From Deferribacteraceae bacterium UBA6799 (GTDB taxonomy: Bacteria > Chrysiogenota > Deferribacteres > Deferribacterales > Geovibrionaceae), in NCBI GenBank assembly GCA_002452335.1, contig DKFJ01000012.1, positions 326,553 to 390,552 of the forward strand: DNA of 64,000 nt, read 5' to 3'. Under the pieces are notes generated by a model, which saw only the letters and a program-made list of their open reading frames with translations, did no database searches and was not told the DNA's origin. A program made the translations under genes and the position numbers. Below, in pieces: positions 7,704-16,968 of this stretch (within the stretch, counting starts at the first letter, position 1; every line of letters begins with the position of its first letter).

Positions 7704-9098
7704 TTATTTCTTAGCCTCGAAATAATAGTAAATATCTTTATCTATTATCCTTTTAAGCATTACTGCCTTAATGGATCTGTTCACAGACTCGGCGTAGCGG
7801 AATATCACCTTTCCGGCGGAATCACGCACTGCGCCTTCTGACATGCTGAATGTATGGTCGCAGTCTTCAGGATATTTATCCGAAATGTGCTCCATCCCAT
7901 CAGCGGAAAAATATTTCACGCTTCTGTCCAGATCCTTGAAAAATCCTTTCCCGTCTTTCAGGCAGACTTTTCCTATATTTTCTGTGCCGAGCACCACTGA
8001 TTTTCTGAAATTAAGCTCGCTGTCCACGAAGACCAGAACACCGTCCTTCTTCAGAAACAGCAGTCCTTCTGAATACAATCCGGAATCAGCGCCCACAGGT
8101 GATCTGAAAGCGCTCTCTGTCCCTGTGACATATCCGTCGCAGAACATATATCCGCTCTTTTTCAGCAGGAAACAGCCGTCTTTTCCCTGCGCCCTGTTTA
8201 TCACCTTTATCTCTGCACTGCCGAAATCCGCCTGCATGCGGAGCAGTCTGTTCTCATCCGTATAGACGTAGATGTCAGAATCGACATAGTTTATCTGTCT
8301 GATGCCTATAGGATCTTTTGTTATAGCCGAGAACTTGTTGGTGGCTGTGTCTATCAGCGCTATCTTGCCGTTGTCCGTGGCGAACAGCATGTTTGCTTTT
8401 CCCAGCTGTCCGTATATCACTCTGCCCAGAAAAGTACCGCTGAATATCTCTTTTGTTCTGTATCGGTCATACAGCGTATAGCTGTTTGATGTGAATTCCA
8501 GATAACCGCTGTCAGACAGCGACACTCCCTTTCTCTCCGTGTCTGCCGCCGCCAGCGTTCCGCATCTGTCTATGTCCGCCAGCACAGCTTTTTTTCTTCC
8601 GCCTATCAGCGCCAGAGAACCCCTGAGCAGCACAGACGTATACTCTCCATCCAGATTTACGGCCAGACATTCCGGTCTGTTGGTCTCCAGACGGTCCTTC
8701 TTCAGCAGCACCATCGTGCCTTTGTCATAGTCGAAATCTATGACATCAGACGAAATATTTACTACCGTAGGCTCTTTGGAATATTTATAAACCGTTGCCA
8801 GACTGAATTCCGACTCCGGCATGGACATTTCAAACTCTTTTGGATCGTCCGCTTTTGTCATGCCGTTCTTTATCATCACGGAAGTCTGTTCCGCCATGGG
8901 TTCGGGTTTTGACGGCGCAACCGCCGCAACTGAGCATGAGCAGACAATCAGCAGAACCAGAGCGCCTCCGCCGAAGCGAAGCAGACGTCTTATGGGATTC
9001 TGTTTTCTGACTGTTTTCAGAGTGGGATAGACTTTTAGCGCCAGCTCCCTTTTCTCTTTTTCTGTCAGCTCCTGACAGGAGCTGGTCTTAGAAGCCAA
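7704..9098 (-). CDS. Membrane-anchored protein, possible beta-propeller ectodomain
   Basis: A 464-residue protein I do not recognise. Residues 1-38 are cytoplasmic and charged (TEKEKRELALKVYPTLKTVRKQNPIRRLLR), one membrane helix follows at about 42-62, and the remaining 400 residues are rich in short beta-strand patterns (YKYSKEPTVVNISSDVIDFDYDKGTMVLLK and similar), as in irregular beta-propellers. A TTG start is chosen because AGGAGG lies 9-10 bases upstream inside the murB 3' end; the genes overlap by 11 bases. The short cytoplasmic head plus helix resembles anti-sigma-factor architecture, but no sigma factor is adjacent. No function is assigned. Confidence 0.7.
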   Translation of the reverse strand: MASKTSSCQELTEKEKRELALKVYPTLKTVRKQNPIRRLLRFGGGALVLLIVCSCSVAAVAPSKPEPMAEQTSVMIKNGMTKADDPKEFEMSMPESEFSLATVYKYSKEPTVVNISSDVIDFDYDKGTMVLLKKDRLETNRPECLAVNLDGEYTSVLLRGSLALIGGRKKAVLADIDRCGTLAAADTERKGVSLSDSGYLEFTSNSYTLYDRYRTKEIFSGTFLGRVIYGQLGKANMLFATDNGKIALIDTATNKFSAITKDPIGIRQINYVDSDIYVYTDENRLLRMQADFGSAEIKVINRAQGKDGCFLLKKSGYMFCDGYVTGTESAFRSPVGADSGLYSEGLLFLKKDGVLVFVDSELNFRKSVVLGTENIGKVCLKDGKGFFKDLDRSVKYFSADGMEHISDKYPEDCDHTFSMSEGAVRDSAGKVIFRYAESVNRSIKAVMLKRIIDKDIYYYFEAKK

Positions 9099-9942
9099 TT
9101 AACCGCACCTCCTGTTCCAGTGTGATTCCCGTCTTCTCTTTCACAGTCTCTCTTACATGGCATATCAGATTATAGATATCTGATGATGTAGCGTTTTCTA
9201 TGTTAAGTATAAAATTTGCGTGTTTCTCGGATACTATGGCGCCGCCTATTCTGTATCCCTTCAGCCCGCACTGCTCTATCAGCGTTCCGGCGAAGTTTCC
9301 TTCCGGTCTTTTGAAAACTGATCCGCAGGAAGGATAGTCCAGCGGCTGTTTATCTGTTCTTTTCGCCAGTATCTCTGATCTTCTCTTCTTCAGCTCTTCG
9401 CTGTCTGCGTTTTTCAGATGAAATTTTGCGCCAAGCACCACGCCTTTCAGATTATCCGCTCTGCGGTATCCGAACCCTGCGTCAGCGCCTTTTGCCTGAT
9501 ATATCCTGCCGTCCGTGGACATCATATCTATCTCTGCGGCTGTGTCTTTTATTTCCTGAGTGAAGGCTCCGGCGTTCATCTTCACCGCTCCGCCCACAGT
9601 GCCCGGTATACCCGACATATCCTCCAGCCCCCTCAGCCCGTTTTCACATGCCCACTCTGCCAGAGAATCTATAGAGACTCCGGCTCCGGCATACACGGTT
9701 TCACCGTCTCGAATTATATATACGTTAAGTCCGGCGGTGTTTATCACCATGCCTTTTACACCTTTGTCGTGTATCAGCACATTATATCCGCCGCCAAGGA
9801 TTATAATTTCCAGTTTATTTTTATGAGCAAAGCTCAGCGCATCTTTCAGCTCGGCATCGGTTCTTACCCGGCTGTAGTATTCTGCCTTTCCGCCTGTTCT
9901 GTATGTGCATATATTATTTAAAGGATAACTTTTTTTTATCAC
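9088..9942 (-). CDS. murB: UDP-N-acetylenolpyruvoylglucosamine reductase
   Basis: A 284-residue flavoprotein that reduces UDP-GlcNAc enolpyruvate in peptidoglycan synthesis. FAD-binding motifs are clear: ILGGGYNVLI, GLEDMSGIPGTVGGAVKMNAGAF, and the catalytic serine segment YPSCGSVFKRPEGNFAG followed by IEQCGLKGYRIGGA. The C-terminal HANFIL and EQEVRLIGF complete the type II-like short form. The start is GTG with only a weak Shine-Dalgarno. No other mur or fts genes surround it; the downstream partner is an unknown membrane protein. Confidence 0.96.
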   Translation of the reverse strand: MIKKSYPLNNICTYRTGGKAEYYSRVRTDAELKDALSFAHKNKLEIIILGGGYNVLIHDKGVKGMVINTAGLNVYIIRDGETVYAGAGVSIDSLAEWACENGLRGLEDMSGIPGTVGGAVKMNAGAFTQEIKDTAAEIDMMSTDGRIYQAKGADAGFGYRRADNLKGVVLGAKFHLKNADSEELKKRRSEILAKRTDKQPLDYPSCGSVFKRPEGNFAGTLIEQCGLKGYRIGGAIVSEKHANFILNIENATSSDIYNLICHVRETVKEKTGITLEQEVRLIGF

Positions 9943-9961
9943 TATATTTGCCCGTTATAGA

Positions 9962-10041
9962 GATAGCGACGTCAGCCTTACGGCTTCCTCGCTATGACCA
10001 AGAGGCGTCATTGCGAGGAGCGTCAGCGACGTGGCAATCTC
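9962..10041. repeat. Palindromic intergenic repeat, copy B
   Basis: Arms of the same family as at 7577, but here with the GTCAT ends facing inward: a GATAGCGACGTCAGCC...CTCGCTATGAC arm, a short spacer, then GTCATTGCGAGGAG...GACGTGGCAATCTC. It lies between mtnP-like and murB and ends next to the mtnP-like stop codon, where it could act as a transcript-end hairpin. Confidence 0.8.
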
Positions 10042-10042
10042 A

Positions 10043-10837
10043 TTATTTCTTGCTTATTTTTGTGCCTGTGAGTGCGTATGCGCACCCGCAGTCCCTTGTT
10101 TCATTATATATTTCCGGCAGACAGCTCACTATTCTTTTCAGCTTTTCTCCCGCTTTCGTCATCTCTGTGATTACCTCTTCCACTGTCAGCTTTGTCTTTC
10201 CTGTTCCTGCGCCATAGTTGGTTATGATGCTTACGTTGGTGTAGCACATTTCTTTCTCCCTGGCGAGAGAGCACTCCGGAAACAGTGTCATTCCTACCAG
10301 ATCAGCCCCCCAGCGGTCAAAAGCCTTTATCTCCGCCGCCGTTTCCAGTCTGGGACCGTTGGTGCATACATAGGTTCCGCCGTCATGCATGTAGACTCCG
10401 GCTTTGTCAGCGCTTTTTTTCACCATGTCTCTAAGCCTCATACAGAAAGGCTCAGTGAAATCTATGTGGTAGATAGTTCCCTCAGAATAATATGTGTGCT
10501 CACGTCCGCTGGTCATGTCGATAGCGTTATCTGACAGGACGATATCGCCGGGTCTGAATACTTTATTGATACCGCCGGTAGCGGTGAAAGACACTATACT
10601 GTCTATCCCCAGCTGGGCAAAACCGTCAATGTTAGCTCTGTAGTTAACCTTATGAGGAGGTGTTCCGTGCTCTCTGCCGTGACGGTTCAGAAAGTAGAAC
10701 TCCATGCCGTTGTACTCATAGAGTCTGTAGCTGTCGGACGGTCTGCCATAGGGTGTTTCGATCTCTACATCGGCTTTATAAACAAATCCATCTATCTCGT
10801 AAAGCCCGCTTCCGCCTATAATTCCTATCTTTCTCAT
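10043..10837 (-). CDS. mtnP: S-methyl-5'-thioadenosine phosphorylase family (MTAP/PNP)
   Basis: A 264-residue protein of the purine nucleoside phosphorylase family 2. It would split methylthioadenosine to adenine and methylthioribose-1-phosphate in methionine salvage. Visible signatures: IGGSGLY at the N-terminus (phosphate site), SFTATGGIN, NGPRLETAAEIKAFDRWGADLVGMTLFPECSLARE and ITNYGAG. The ATG at 10837 is preceded by GGAGAAAGC and overlaps the lolD stop (ATGA), so the longer frame starting at 10867 is rejected. A related specificity such as methylthioinosine or inosine phosphorylase is possible. Confidence 0.88.
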   Translation of the reverse strand: MRKIGIIGGSGLYEIDGFVYKADVEIETPYGRPSDSYRLYEYNGMEFYFLNRHGREHGTPPHKVNYRANIDGFAQLGIDSIVSFTATGGINKVFRPGDIVLSDNAIDMTSGREHTYYSEGTIYHIDFTEPFCMRLRDMVKKSADKAGVYMHDGGTYVCTNGPRLETAAEIKAFDRWGADLVGMTLFPECSLAREKEMCYTNVSIITNYGAGTGKTKLTVEEVITEMTKAGEKLKRIVSCLPEIYNETRDCGCAYALTGTKISKK

Positions 10838-11484
10838 GCTTTCTCCATCCTGATTATTCTGTCGCATGATTTTGCTATTTCGTCATCATGCGTTACTATC
10901 AGCACAGTGATACCGTCGTCCTTAAGGCTGTCGAACATCGCCAGAACTTCATCGCTGTTTTTTCTATCCAGACTGCCCGTCGGCTCATCCGCCAGAATCA
11001 GCGAAGGTTTGTTCATCAGTGCTCGGGCAAGGGCTGTTCTCTGCTGCTCTCCGCCTGAAAGCTCCGATGGGAAGTGAGACGCTCTGTCAGCAAGATGAAA
11101 CCTGTCCAGAAGAGTCATGGCATGATCTTTGACTTCTGACTTAGTTCTGCCGGATATCATAGCAGGCATCATGACGTTTTCCAGAGCTGTAAAATCATCT
11201 AAAAGATAATGAAACTGAAAAACAAATCCGATCTCTTCGTTGCGGTAACGGTCGAGATCGCGGCCTTTTTTATCAAAGATATTCTCGCCCTTGTAACTTA
11301 CTATACCGCTGTCTATGCTGTCTAACCCGCCTATTATCTGAAGCAGTGTGGATTTTCCGGCGCCTGACTGACCGACGATGGCGACCCGCTCACCTTTATC
11401 AGCTGTCATATTAAAATTATTCAGAACATGTATGCTAGTGTCGGCTTTACCGAATGATTTGTTCAGGTTAATTATCTCAAGCAT
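10834..11484 (-). CDS. lolD: LolD-like lipoprotein-release ABC transporter ATPase
   Basis: A 216-residue ABC ATPase with Walker A (GQSGAGKST), Q-loop (FVFQFHYLLDDFTALENVMMPA, the LolD/MacB style), signature (LSGGEQQR) and Walker B with catalytic Glu (LILADEPTG), and the H-loop VTHDD. In LolCDE it powers transfer of outer-membrane lipoproteins from the inner membrane. The ATG at 11484 has GGAG upstream; the open frame before it is made of the repeat at 11504 and is not credible. The LolC/E permease is not adjacent, so a MacB-type export role is also possible. Confidence 0.88.
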   Translation of the reverse strand: MLEIINLNKSFGKADTSIHVLNNFNMTADKGERVAIVGQSGAGKSTLLQIIGGLDSIDSGIVSYKGENIFDKKGRDLDRYRNEEIGFVFQFHYLLDDFTALENVMMPAMISGRTKSEVKDHAMTLLDRFHLADRASHFPSELSGGEQQRTALARALMNKPSLILADEPTGSLDRKNSDEVLAMFDSLKDDGITVLIVTHDDEIAKSCDRIIRMEKA

Positions 11485-11503
11485 GGAAACTCCAATTGTT
11501 AGC

Positions 11504-11592
11504 GTCACTGCGAACCGATGAAATCGGTGCGGCAGTCTCAAATATTAGCATATGCTTGAGATTGCCACGTCGTTGCACTCCTCGCAATGACT
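11504..11592. repeat. Palindromic intergenic repeat, copy C
   Basis: Left arm GTCACTGCGAACCG...GCAGTCTCAA and right arm TTGAGATTGCCACG...CTCGCAATGAC around a 14-base spacer that itself contains GCATATGC. Same arrangement as copy A with GTCA ends outward. It lies immediately upstream of lolD, between lolD and the porin terminator, so it may sit within or next to the lolD promoter region. Confidence 0.85.
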
Positions 11593-11628
11593 AATTAAAT
11601 TCTTTCTATAGTATACATATTTTTACAT

Positions 11629-11665
11629 AAAAAAAAAGCCCGTCACATAGACGGGCTTTTTATAT
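11629..11665 (-). terminator. Porin gene intrinsic terminator
   Basis: AAAAAGCCCGTC and ACGGGCTTTTT form a stem of about ten base pairs; read on the minus strand it is followed by a long T run. It lies about 20 bases past the porin stop. Confidence 0.9.
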
Positions 11666-11684
11666 CTAGATCACTGTTAGGTGA

Positions 11685-12914
11685 TTAGAAGCTAAGTACG
11701 AGACCGTGTTTAACGAGTACGATAGCATCGTCAACATCGTAGCCATCTACATCAAGATTAACTTTAGCATAACCGAAGTTTACATAGTAGTTGAGTTCTT
11801 TTGTGATAGCGTAGTTAGCTGATGCATCGAATTCCCAAGCTGTAGCGCCGTCAAGGTAAGCGTTAGCGCCTGCATCTTCATCCCAGTTAGATGTAGCGTA
11901 AGCAAATTTAGCCATCAGGCTGAGTTTGTCGTTTACATCATACAGAGCGTACAGAGCGTTTGCCCAGAAACCTGTAAGGTCGTCGCCGCCACCTACACCG
12001 AGGTCATCACCAAGGATGAATGTTGAATCGAAATCGTCATCGAAGTCGAAACCTTTTGAAGGCATATCGTCAGATACTGAACCGTAAGCAGTCAGGAATC
12101 CGATTGTAGCGGGGCCCATTTTGTAGCCAAGGTTAGCATAGATACCGTAAACATTGAAGTCTTCTCTAGAACCTTCAACTTCATCAGCATATGATGTAGC
12201 GTTGTACTTGAATTCTGTTTCTACGCTAAGAGCGCCGAATTTACCGCCAACAGCAAGGTCGAAATCGATAGTCTTGTTGTCGCTGTTGTCATAGCCCTGG
12301 TTAGCATCTTTATCAGCGTTGATATCGTAGTCCAGTTTAGGAGCTACCATGATACCGCCGAAAGTGCCTTTGTATCCGATAGAATACTTGTCAGCATCAT
12401 CTTTCTCTGAATCTTCAACAGCGTCATCGAACTGCTCTGATTTTTTCTGTGTAAGAACAGAAAGTTTACCGCCGGCTACGTTGAATGTAGCTTTAACTCT
12501 GTAAGCGCCTTCAGCGTCATCAGCGAAAGCGTATCCCCATGCGCCAGCGTTCATCAGACCAGCTTCAAGAAGAACTGCTCCGAAGTTGTGACCCAGCCAA
12601 GCTCTCTGTACAGAAAAATCTGTGCCAGCTTCATATGCGGAGTCAGAACCGGATGCGCCGGAGATTGTTGAGTCAACCAGTTCAAGTTTTGTTTTGAAGA
12701 ATGTGTCTTTGTCTGTGTTAACAGTCATCCACAGATCAAAGTCATGCTCGTAGAAGCCACCGGAAACAGCGTCATCATCTGTAGTAACGCCGTTCAGGTT
12801 GTAGTTGCTGACGTATTTACCGTCGAATTCATAAGATCCGCTGAATTTAATATCAGCTGCGAAAGCTGTAGCTGCGAAAGCTACCATCATGAGAGCAACT
12901 AAAAGTTTTCTCAT
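11685..12914 (-). CDS. Outer-membrane porin-like beta-barrel protein
   Basis: A 409-residue protein with a signal peptide (MRKLLVALMMVAFAATAFA, cleavage before ADIKF). The mature part alternates aromatic and polar residues in strand-like runs with Asp/Gly-rich loops, has almost no cysteine, and ends in phenylalanine (VKHGLVLSF), the outer-membrane targeting signature. It should form an anion- or solute-permeable channel. Base usage is smooth and the start has a strong AGGAGG. Two overlapping sigma-70 type promoters and a strong terminator suggest a highly expressed monocistronic gene. Confidence 0.88.
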   Translation of the reverse strand: MRKLLVALMMVAFAATAFAADIKFSGSYEFDGKYVSNYNLNGVTTDDDAVSGGFYEHDFDLWMTVNTDKDTFFKTKLELVDSTISGASGSDSAYEAGTDFSVQRAWLGHNFGAVLLEAGLMNAGAWGYAFADDAEGAYRVKATFNVAGGKLSVLTQKKSEQFDDAVEDSEKDDADKYSIGYKGTFGGIMVAPKLDYDINADKDANQGYDNSDNKTIDFDLAVGGKFGALSVETEFKYNATSYADEVEGSREDFNVYGIYANLGYKMGPATIGFLTAYGSVSDDMPSKGFDFDDDFDSTFILGDDLGVGGGDDLTGFWANALYALYDVNDKLSLMAKFAYATSNWDEDAGANAYLDGATAWEFDASANYAITKELNYYVNFGYAKVNLDVDGYDVDDAIVLVKHGLVLSF

Positions 12915-12997
12915 ATTGTTTCCTCCTGTAGGTTTTACATTAAGGTTGTTACAAACCTTTTTTTCTTCTCTTTGCCTTTGCGGATATTACACCGCAA

Positions 12998-13044
12998 CTA
13001 TTATAATCGTCTAGATGCTACCATGCAAATTTCAGCGTGTCAAC
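12998..13044 (-). promoter_or_regulatory. Two overlapping sigma-70 type promoters for the porin
   Basis: On the minus strand, TTGACA (13038-13043) is followed after 17 bases by TAGCAT, and TTGCAT (13023-13028) is followed after 17 bases by TATAAT (13000-13005). Both have ideal spacing and give a 5' leader of about 80-95 bases before the porin start. Confidence 0.7.
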
Positions 13045-13341
13045 ATCAAAACGACATTTTTTTTGTTATAAATAACATCCACTTATGGATAATTCAGGCT
13101 GACATACGCCCTGTCAGCAACCGCATCGGCGGTCAAAATATAACGAAATATCTGTTTTTGCAAGTCAAATTACATACAAATATAAGTCAGATAACGTTAT
13201 ATATAAACTGTCTAACACCGCCGCACATCCTCTCTAATCGTTCACCGTGTGATAAACTTAAGAAAAAAACGGCATATCTGATATCATCTTATGATATTAC
13301 ACTAAAAAAGCCGGAATTAAAAGACAAATTTATTACCCGTC
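13045..13341. other. AT-rich gap with no gene seen
   Basis: About 300 AT-rich bases between the porin promoter and the end of the VCBS-type gene. A frame open on the plus strand (12972-13415) reads through the porin promoter and has an unlikely composition, so I see no gene. There is no clear terminator after the 13342 gene. Confidence 0.5.
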
Positions 13342-14949
13342 TTATTTACTCTCTATATATATTATCTGCGACTTGTCGTCTTTTAGTATATTTTCGCTGT
13401 AGTTTCTCAGCATGAAGAGGTATGTGCGCCCGAACTCCTCATACATGAAATAGTCCACGATAGTGGGCTGCATAACATCAGATTCCCACTGCTGACGCAG
13501 TCTGCGTCCGTCCCAGCTGAAAACGGCGAAATTGGATGACCCGTATATCTTCGTCTTAGCCAGCATCTTGTATTTCTCATCGTTTTTGACAAGGTATATA
13601 TTGCCGTCAGAGTTCACAAAAACCCTGCCTTTGATATATCTTCTCTTGCTCTCAGTCAGGAAAGGGTCTTCTCCCTCGTCTGTTGTCCTGAACTCAGTGT
13701 TTATCTCGCTTTTCATCAGGAAGTAGTAAGGTGTCTGACCAAACTGCTCTATGGAAGTATAGAGTCTGGCGCCTTTTTTATACACGTCAACCTTGTAGTC
13801 AGAGTTGATATCCAGCGCTTCATTTGTGCCGTCTTTATCCAGATCTCCGTAACCGAAACCATAGATGGTCGCCTTGCCGGCAGTGTTCAGCGACTGACCG
13901 CGCTCATAATTTCCATTGTTATATATAAGCTCGGATATATTCCCCAGATATGTTCCGTCGCCTCCCATCATCTGCGAAACGATCTTTTTCTGACCGTTCA
14001 CATAAACTGTACGCAGGATATAGGGGATATTGTCAGCTATCTTAACATATTTGCTACCGTCGAATTCATAAGCGAAGGATTTGATCGCTGAATCGCCCAC
14101 AACTGTTGTGATGAAAATCTCGTCTATGCCGTTTCCGTTCAGGTCGGCTGTCTCCACGTTCTGGATATACCTGAGCTTCGCACCCAGAGTGCCTGCGGGT
14201 TTGAACTCTTTCCCATCGAATGTATAGAAATCCACATCACGGCTGGTAGCCAGCGTCAGATAGATCTGATCATCTTTTTTAACGTGTCCTACAGCCATTG
14301 ATTTATAAGGCTTATCTATGGGTTTGCTGGACAGAATATCTCTGGCGGCGTTCATAGATTTGCCCGCTTCGGTATCTATGTCGGAAAAATATTTTGAATA
14401 GACCACAGTACCTGTCTGTGTGTCTTTCACAGTATATCCGATACCGCCTTCCGCCTTCTGGGTGAATGTAACTGCCAGTCTCGCCTTATCTCTGATCATT
14501 ATGTTGTTTGCCTTGCTGATCTCTTCTCTTAAAAGAACCTCGAGACGTGTGGGGATATCCTCAACCTTGATCACTACGTCTATAGGAGGGTTAACCACAA
14601 CTATATCGCCCTGCTTCGGCGCTCTCTGCTGAACTGTCAGACGTCCTGTGGAAAATTTCTCCTGAACGTCGTCCAGAATCATGTCGCCGACATATATCTT
14701 TTTGTTGCCCAGAATCTGCCCGGTGATGGGGTGGATTATGGGTTCATTCTCTCTGTATACCTTAGCCACCATGCCTTTATAGGCGCCTTTGTCCCTTCCG
14801 AGGTCGGTGTATACTGATTCACCTTCAGAGCTGACAACATATCCGGATATCTTTCCGAACATATCGTCCACATCGGTCACCAGTTTTTCGAAGCGGGCAA
14901 AAGCCGCCAGCGGAATCATAAGCACGAGCAGTAGGATCAGCTTTTTCAT
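13342..14949 (-). CDS. Secreted FG-GAP/VCBS-repeat protein
   Basis: A 535-residue exported protein (signal peptide MKKLILLLVLMIPLAAFA). An N-terminal part of about 200 residues resembles a CsgG-like or flagellar-assembly periplasmic region (YTDLGRDKGAYKGMVAKVYRENEPIIHP), followed by VCBS/FG-GAP calcium-binding-like blades such as ADLNGNGIDEIFI and GDLDKDGTNEALDI. It probably folds as a beta-propeller in the periplasm or outer membrane. It begins 55 bases after hslU ends and may be cotranscribed with hslVU, though they share no obvious function. The exact role is unknown. Confidence 0.72.
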   Translation of the reverse strand: MKKLILLLVLMIPLAAFARFEKLVTDVDDMFGKISGYVVSSEGESVYTDLGRDKGAYKGMVAKVYRENEPIIHPITGQILGNKKIYVGDMILDDVQEKFSTGRLTVQQRAPKQGDIVVVNPPIDVVIKVEDIPTRLEVLLREEISKANNIMIRDKARLAVTFTQKAEGGIGYTVKDTQTGTVVYSKYFSDIDTEAGKSMNAARDILSSKPIDKPYKSMAVGHVKKDDQIYLTLATSRDVDFYTFDGKEFKPAGTLGAKLRYIQNVETADLNGNGIDEIFITTVVGDSAIKSFAYEFDGSKYVKIADNIPYILRTVYVNGQKKIVSQMMGGDGTYLGNISELIYNNGNYERGQSLNTAGKATIYGFGYGDLDKDGTNEALDINSDYKVDVYKKGARLYTSIEQFGQTPYYFLMKSEINTEFRTTDEGEDPFLTESKRRYIKGRVFVNSDGNIYLVKNDEKYKMLAKTKIYGSSNFAVFSWDGRRLRQQWESDVMQPTIVDYFMYEEFGRTYLFMLRNYSENILKDDKSQIIYIESK

Positions 14950-15004
14950 ATCAAACCTCTATAATATTCATACACAATATCTATACTTCGTCTTCGCTCA
15001 GACG

Positions 15005-16324
15005 TTAAAGAACATATTTGCTGAGATCTCTGTCTTTCACTATGGAGCCCAGATGCTCCTCCACATATGCGGCGTTAACCGTTACCTTTTTTTCGTCTGT
15101 GTCCGGCGCCTCATATGAAATATCCTCGAGCAGTTTTTCCACGATGGTGTGCAGACGTCTGGCGCCTATATTTTCCAGAGAGCTGTTCAGCTCGTCCGCC
15201 ATTTCCGCCAGCCGCACTATGCCGTCGTCGGTGAACTCCACCTCTACCCCGTCAGAGCCGAGCAGAGCGGAATATTGTCTGGTCAGGCTGTTCTGGGGTT
15301 CTTTCAGAATACGGATGAAATCATCTGTGGTGAGAGATTCCAGCTCTACCCTGATGGGAAAACGTCCCTGAAGCTCAGGGATGAGATCTGTGGGTTTAAC
15401 GGTATGAAACGCTCCTGCGGCTATGAACAATATATGGTCGGTGCGGATCATTCCGTATTTCGTATTTACAGTGGAACCTTCCACTATGGGCAGAAGATCG
15501 CGCTGGACTCCCTCACGGGAAACATCGCCGCCTTTGGTTCCCTGGGATGATGACGCGCATATCTTGTCTATCTCGTCCAGAAAGATAATGCCTGACTGCT
15601 GCACACGCTGCGCCGCCGTCTCCTTCACATCATCCATATCTATGAGCCTCGCCGCTTCCTGAACCTCCAGAGCGGTTCTGGCTTCTGATATCTTCATTTT
15701 TTTCTTCTTTTTTCTCGCCGGAAACATATTCTTCAGCATATCGGACAGTCCGGATGTCATGTCCTCCATACCCATATTGGTAAAGACCTCCACATTAGGG
15801 GCGGCATCATCTATGTCCACCTCCACGGGTCTTTCGTCCAGCTCACCGTTTCTCAGCTTTTCCCTGAATTTGTCTCTGGTGGATGTCTCCGCCTCGGCAT
15901 ATCCGGAGCTGGGGGGAATCAGCAGATCGAGCAGTTTCTCTTCGACATTCGCCTTCGCTTTGTCGATAACGCTCTCCTTCTTCTCCTCCCGCACCATGCT
16001 GACGGCTATCTCCATCAGATCACGGACCATGCTCTCCACGTCCCTGCCCACATAGCCCACTTCGGTGTATTTGCTCGCCTCCACTTTGATGAAGGGTGAT
16101 CTGGCGAGCTTAGCCAGACGTCTGGCAACCTCTGTCTTTCCCACGCCGGTGGGTCCTATCAGGATGATGTTTTTGGGAGATATCTCTTCCTGAATTGATT
16201 TCGGGAGCTGCATTCTTCTGTATCTGTTTCTGAGGGCAACGGCTACCGCTCTTTTGGCGCTGTGTTGTCCCACGACATATTTATCGAGTTCCTCAACGAT
16301 CTTTTTAGGTGTGTAGTCTTCCAC
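15005..16324 (-). CDS. hslU: ATP-dependent protease ATPase subunit HslU
   Basis: A 439-residue AAA+ unfoldase that feeds substrates to HslV. N-terminal [16 protein letters not shown], Walker [10 protein letters not shown], the pore motif GYVGRD, an I-domain insertion (about 110-230) and Walker [10 protein letters not shown] are all visible, with the sensor region at the C-terminus ending in KYVL, the tail that docks into HslV. The start overlaps the hslV stop by one base, the standard hslVU order. Confidence 0.98.
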   Translation of the reverse strand: MEDYTPKKIVEELDKYVVGQHSAKRAVAVALRNRYRRMQLPKSIQEEISPKNIILIGPTGVGKTEVARRLAKLARSPFIKVEASKYTEVGYVGRDVESMVRDLMEIAVSMVREEKKESVIDKAKANVEEKLLDLLIPPSSGYAEAETSTRDKFREKLRNGELDERPVEVDIDDAAPNVEVFTNMGMEDMTSGLSDMLKNMFPARKKKKKMKISEARTALEVQEAARLIDMDDVKETAAQRVQQSGIIFLDEIDKICASSSQGTKGGDVSREGVQRDLLPIVEGSTVNTKYGMIRTDHILFIAAGAFHTVKPTDLIPELQGRFPIRVELESLTTDDFIRILKEPQNSLTRQYSALLGSDGVEVEFTDDGIVRLAEMADELNSSLENIGARRLHTIVEKLLEDISYEAPDTDEKKVTVNAAYVEEHLGSIVKDRDLSKYVL

Positions 16325-16872
16325 TAAATCTCCTCAATGGTAAGGCTGTCATTGGTATATATACAAATATCCGCAGCAATCCGCAGTGATTTTTCGACAA
16401 TCTCCCTGGGTAAAAGTTCGGAATTTTCTACCAGGGCGATAGCGGACGCCTGAGCGAAAGGACCGCCGGAACCTATTGCGGCGACACCCTTCTGGGGTTC
16501 CACCACGTCTCCGTTGCCTGTGATTATATAGAGTTCTTTCGCGTCTGCTACTATCATCATGGCTTCCAGCTTGCGCAGATACCTGTCGGTGCGCCAGTCT
16601 TTCGCCAGCTCAACAGCGGCTCTTAAGAGCTGTCCGGAATATTGTTCCAGCTTCGCCTCGAACCTCTCCATCAGAGTAAAAGCGTCTGCTGTCGATCCGG
16701 CGAACCCGCACAGAACTCTGTCATTATATATTTTTCGCACTTTCTTAGCGTTGTGCTTCAGCACTGTGTTTCCGAAGGTGACCTGACCGTCAGCCCCCAG
16801 AGCAGTTTTTCCATTTTTTTTTACCGCTACTACGGTTGTTCCTCTAATTTCCATATCCGCATTTTTTACCAT
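16324..16872 (-). CDS. hslV: ATP-dependent protease peptidase subunit HslV
   Basis: A 182-residue threonine peptidase of the HslUV proteasome-like complex. The [23 protein letters not shown] segment shows that the N-terminal nucleophile Thr is exposed after removal of a short propeptide of about ten residues. [18 protein letters not shown] and [11 protein letters not shown] are conserved. A start at the internal ATG (16854) would give a propeptide of four residues, closer to the usual form; the upstream ATG has the better ribosome site (GGTGGG), so I keep it. Adjacent to hslU. Confidence 0.96.
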   Translation of the reverse strand: MVKNADMEIRGTTVVAVKKNGKTALGADGQVTFGNTVLKHNAKKVRKIYNDRVLCGFAGSTADAFTLMERFEAKLEQYSGQLLRAAVELAKDWRTDRYLRKLEAMMIVADAKELYIITGNGDVVEPQKGVAAIGSGGPFAQASAIALVENSELLPREIVEKSLRIAADICIYTNDSLTIEEI

Positions 16873-16968
16873 TTAGTTATATCCCACCGCAACAGAAAAA
16901 ATTATATTTGCATACATAACCTCATTAATATATCCTCAGTAAAGAATAAATCTGAACTGGACAAATAA

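Noticed and set aside
12972..13415. Plus-strand frame of 147 codons
   Set aside because: AT-rich, covers the porin promoter, overlaps the 13342 gene and has no ribosome site.
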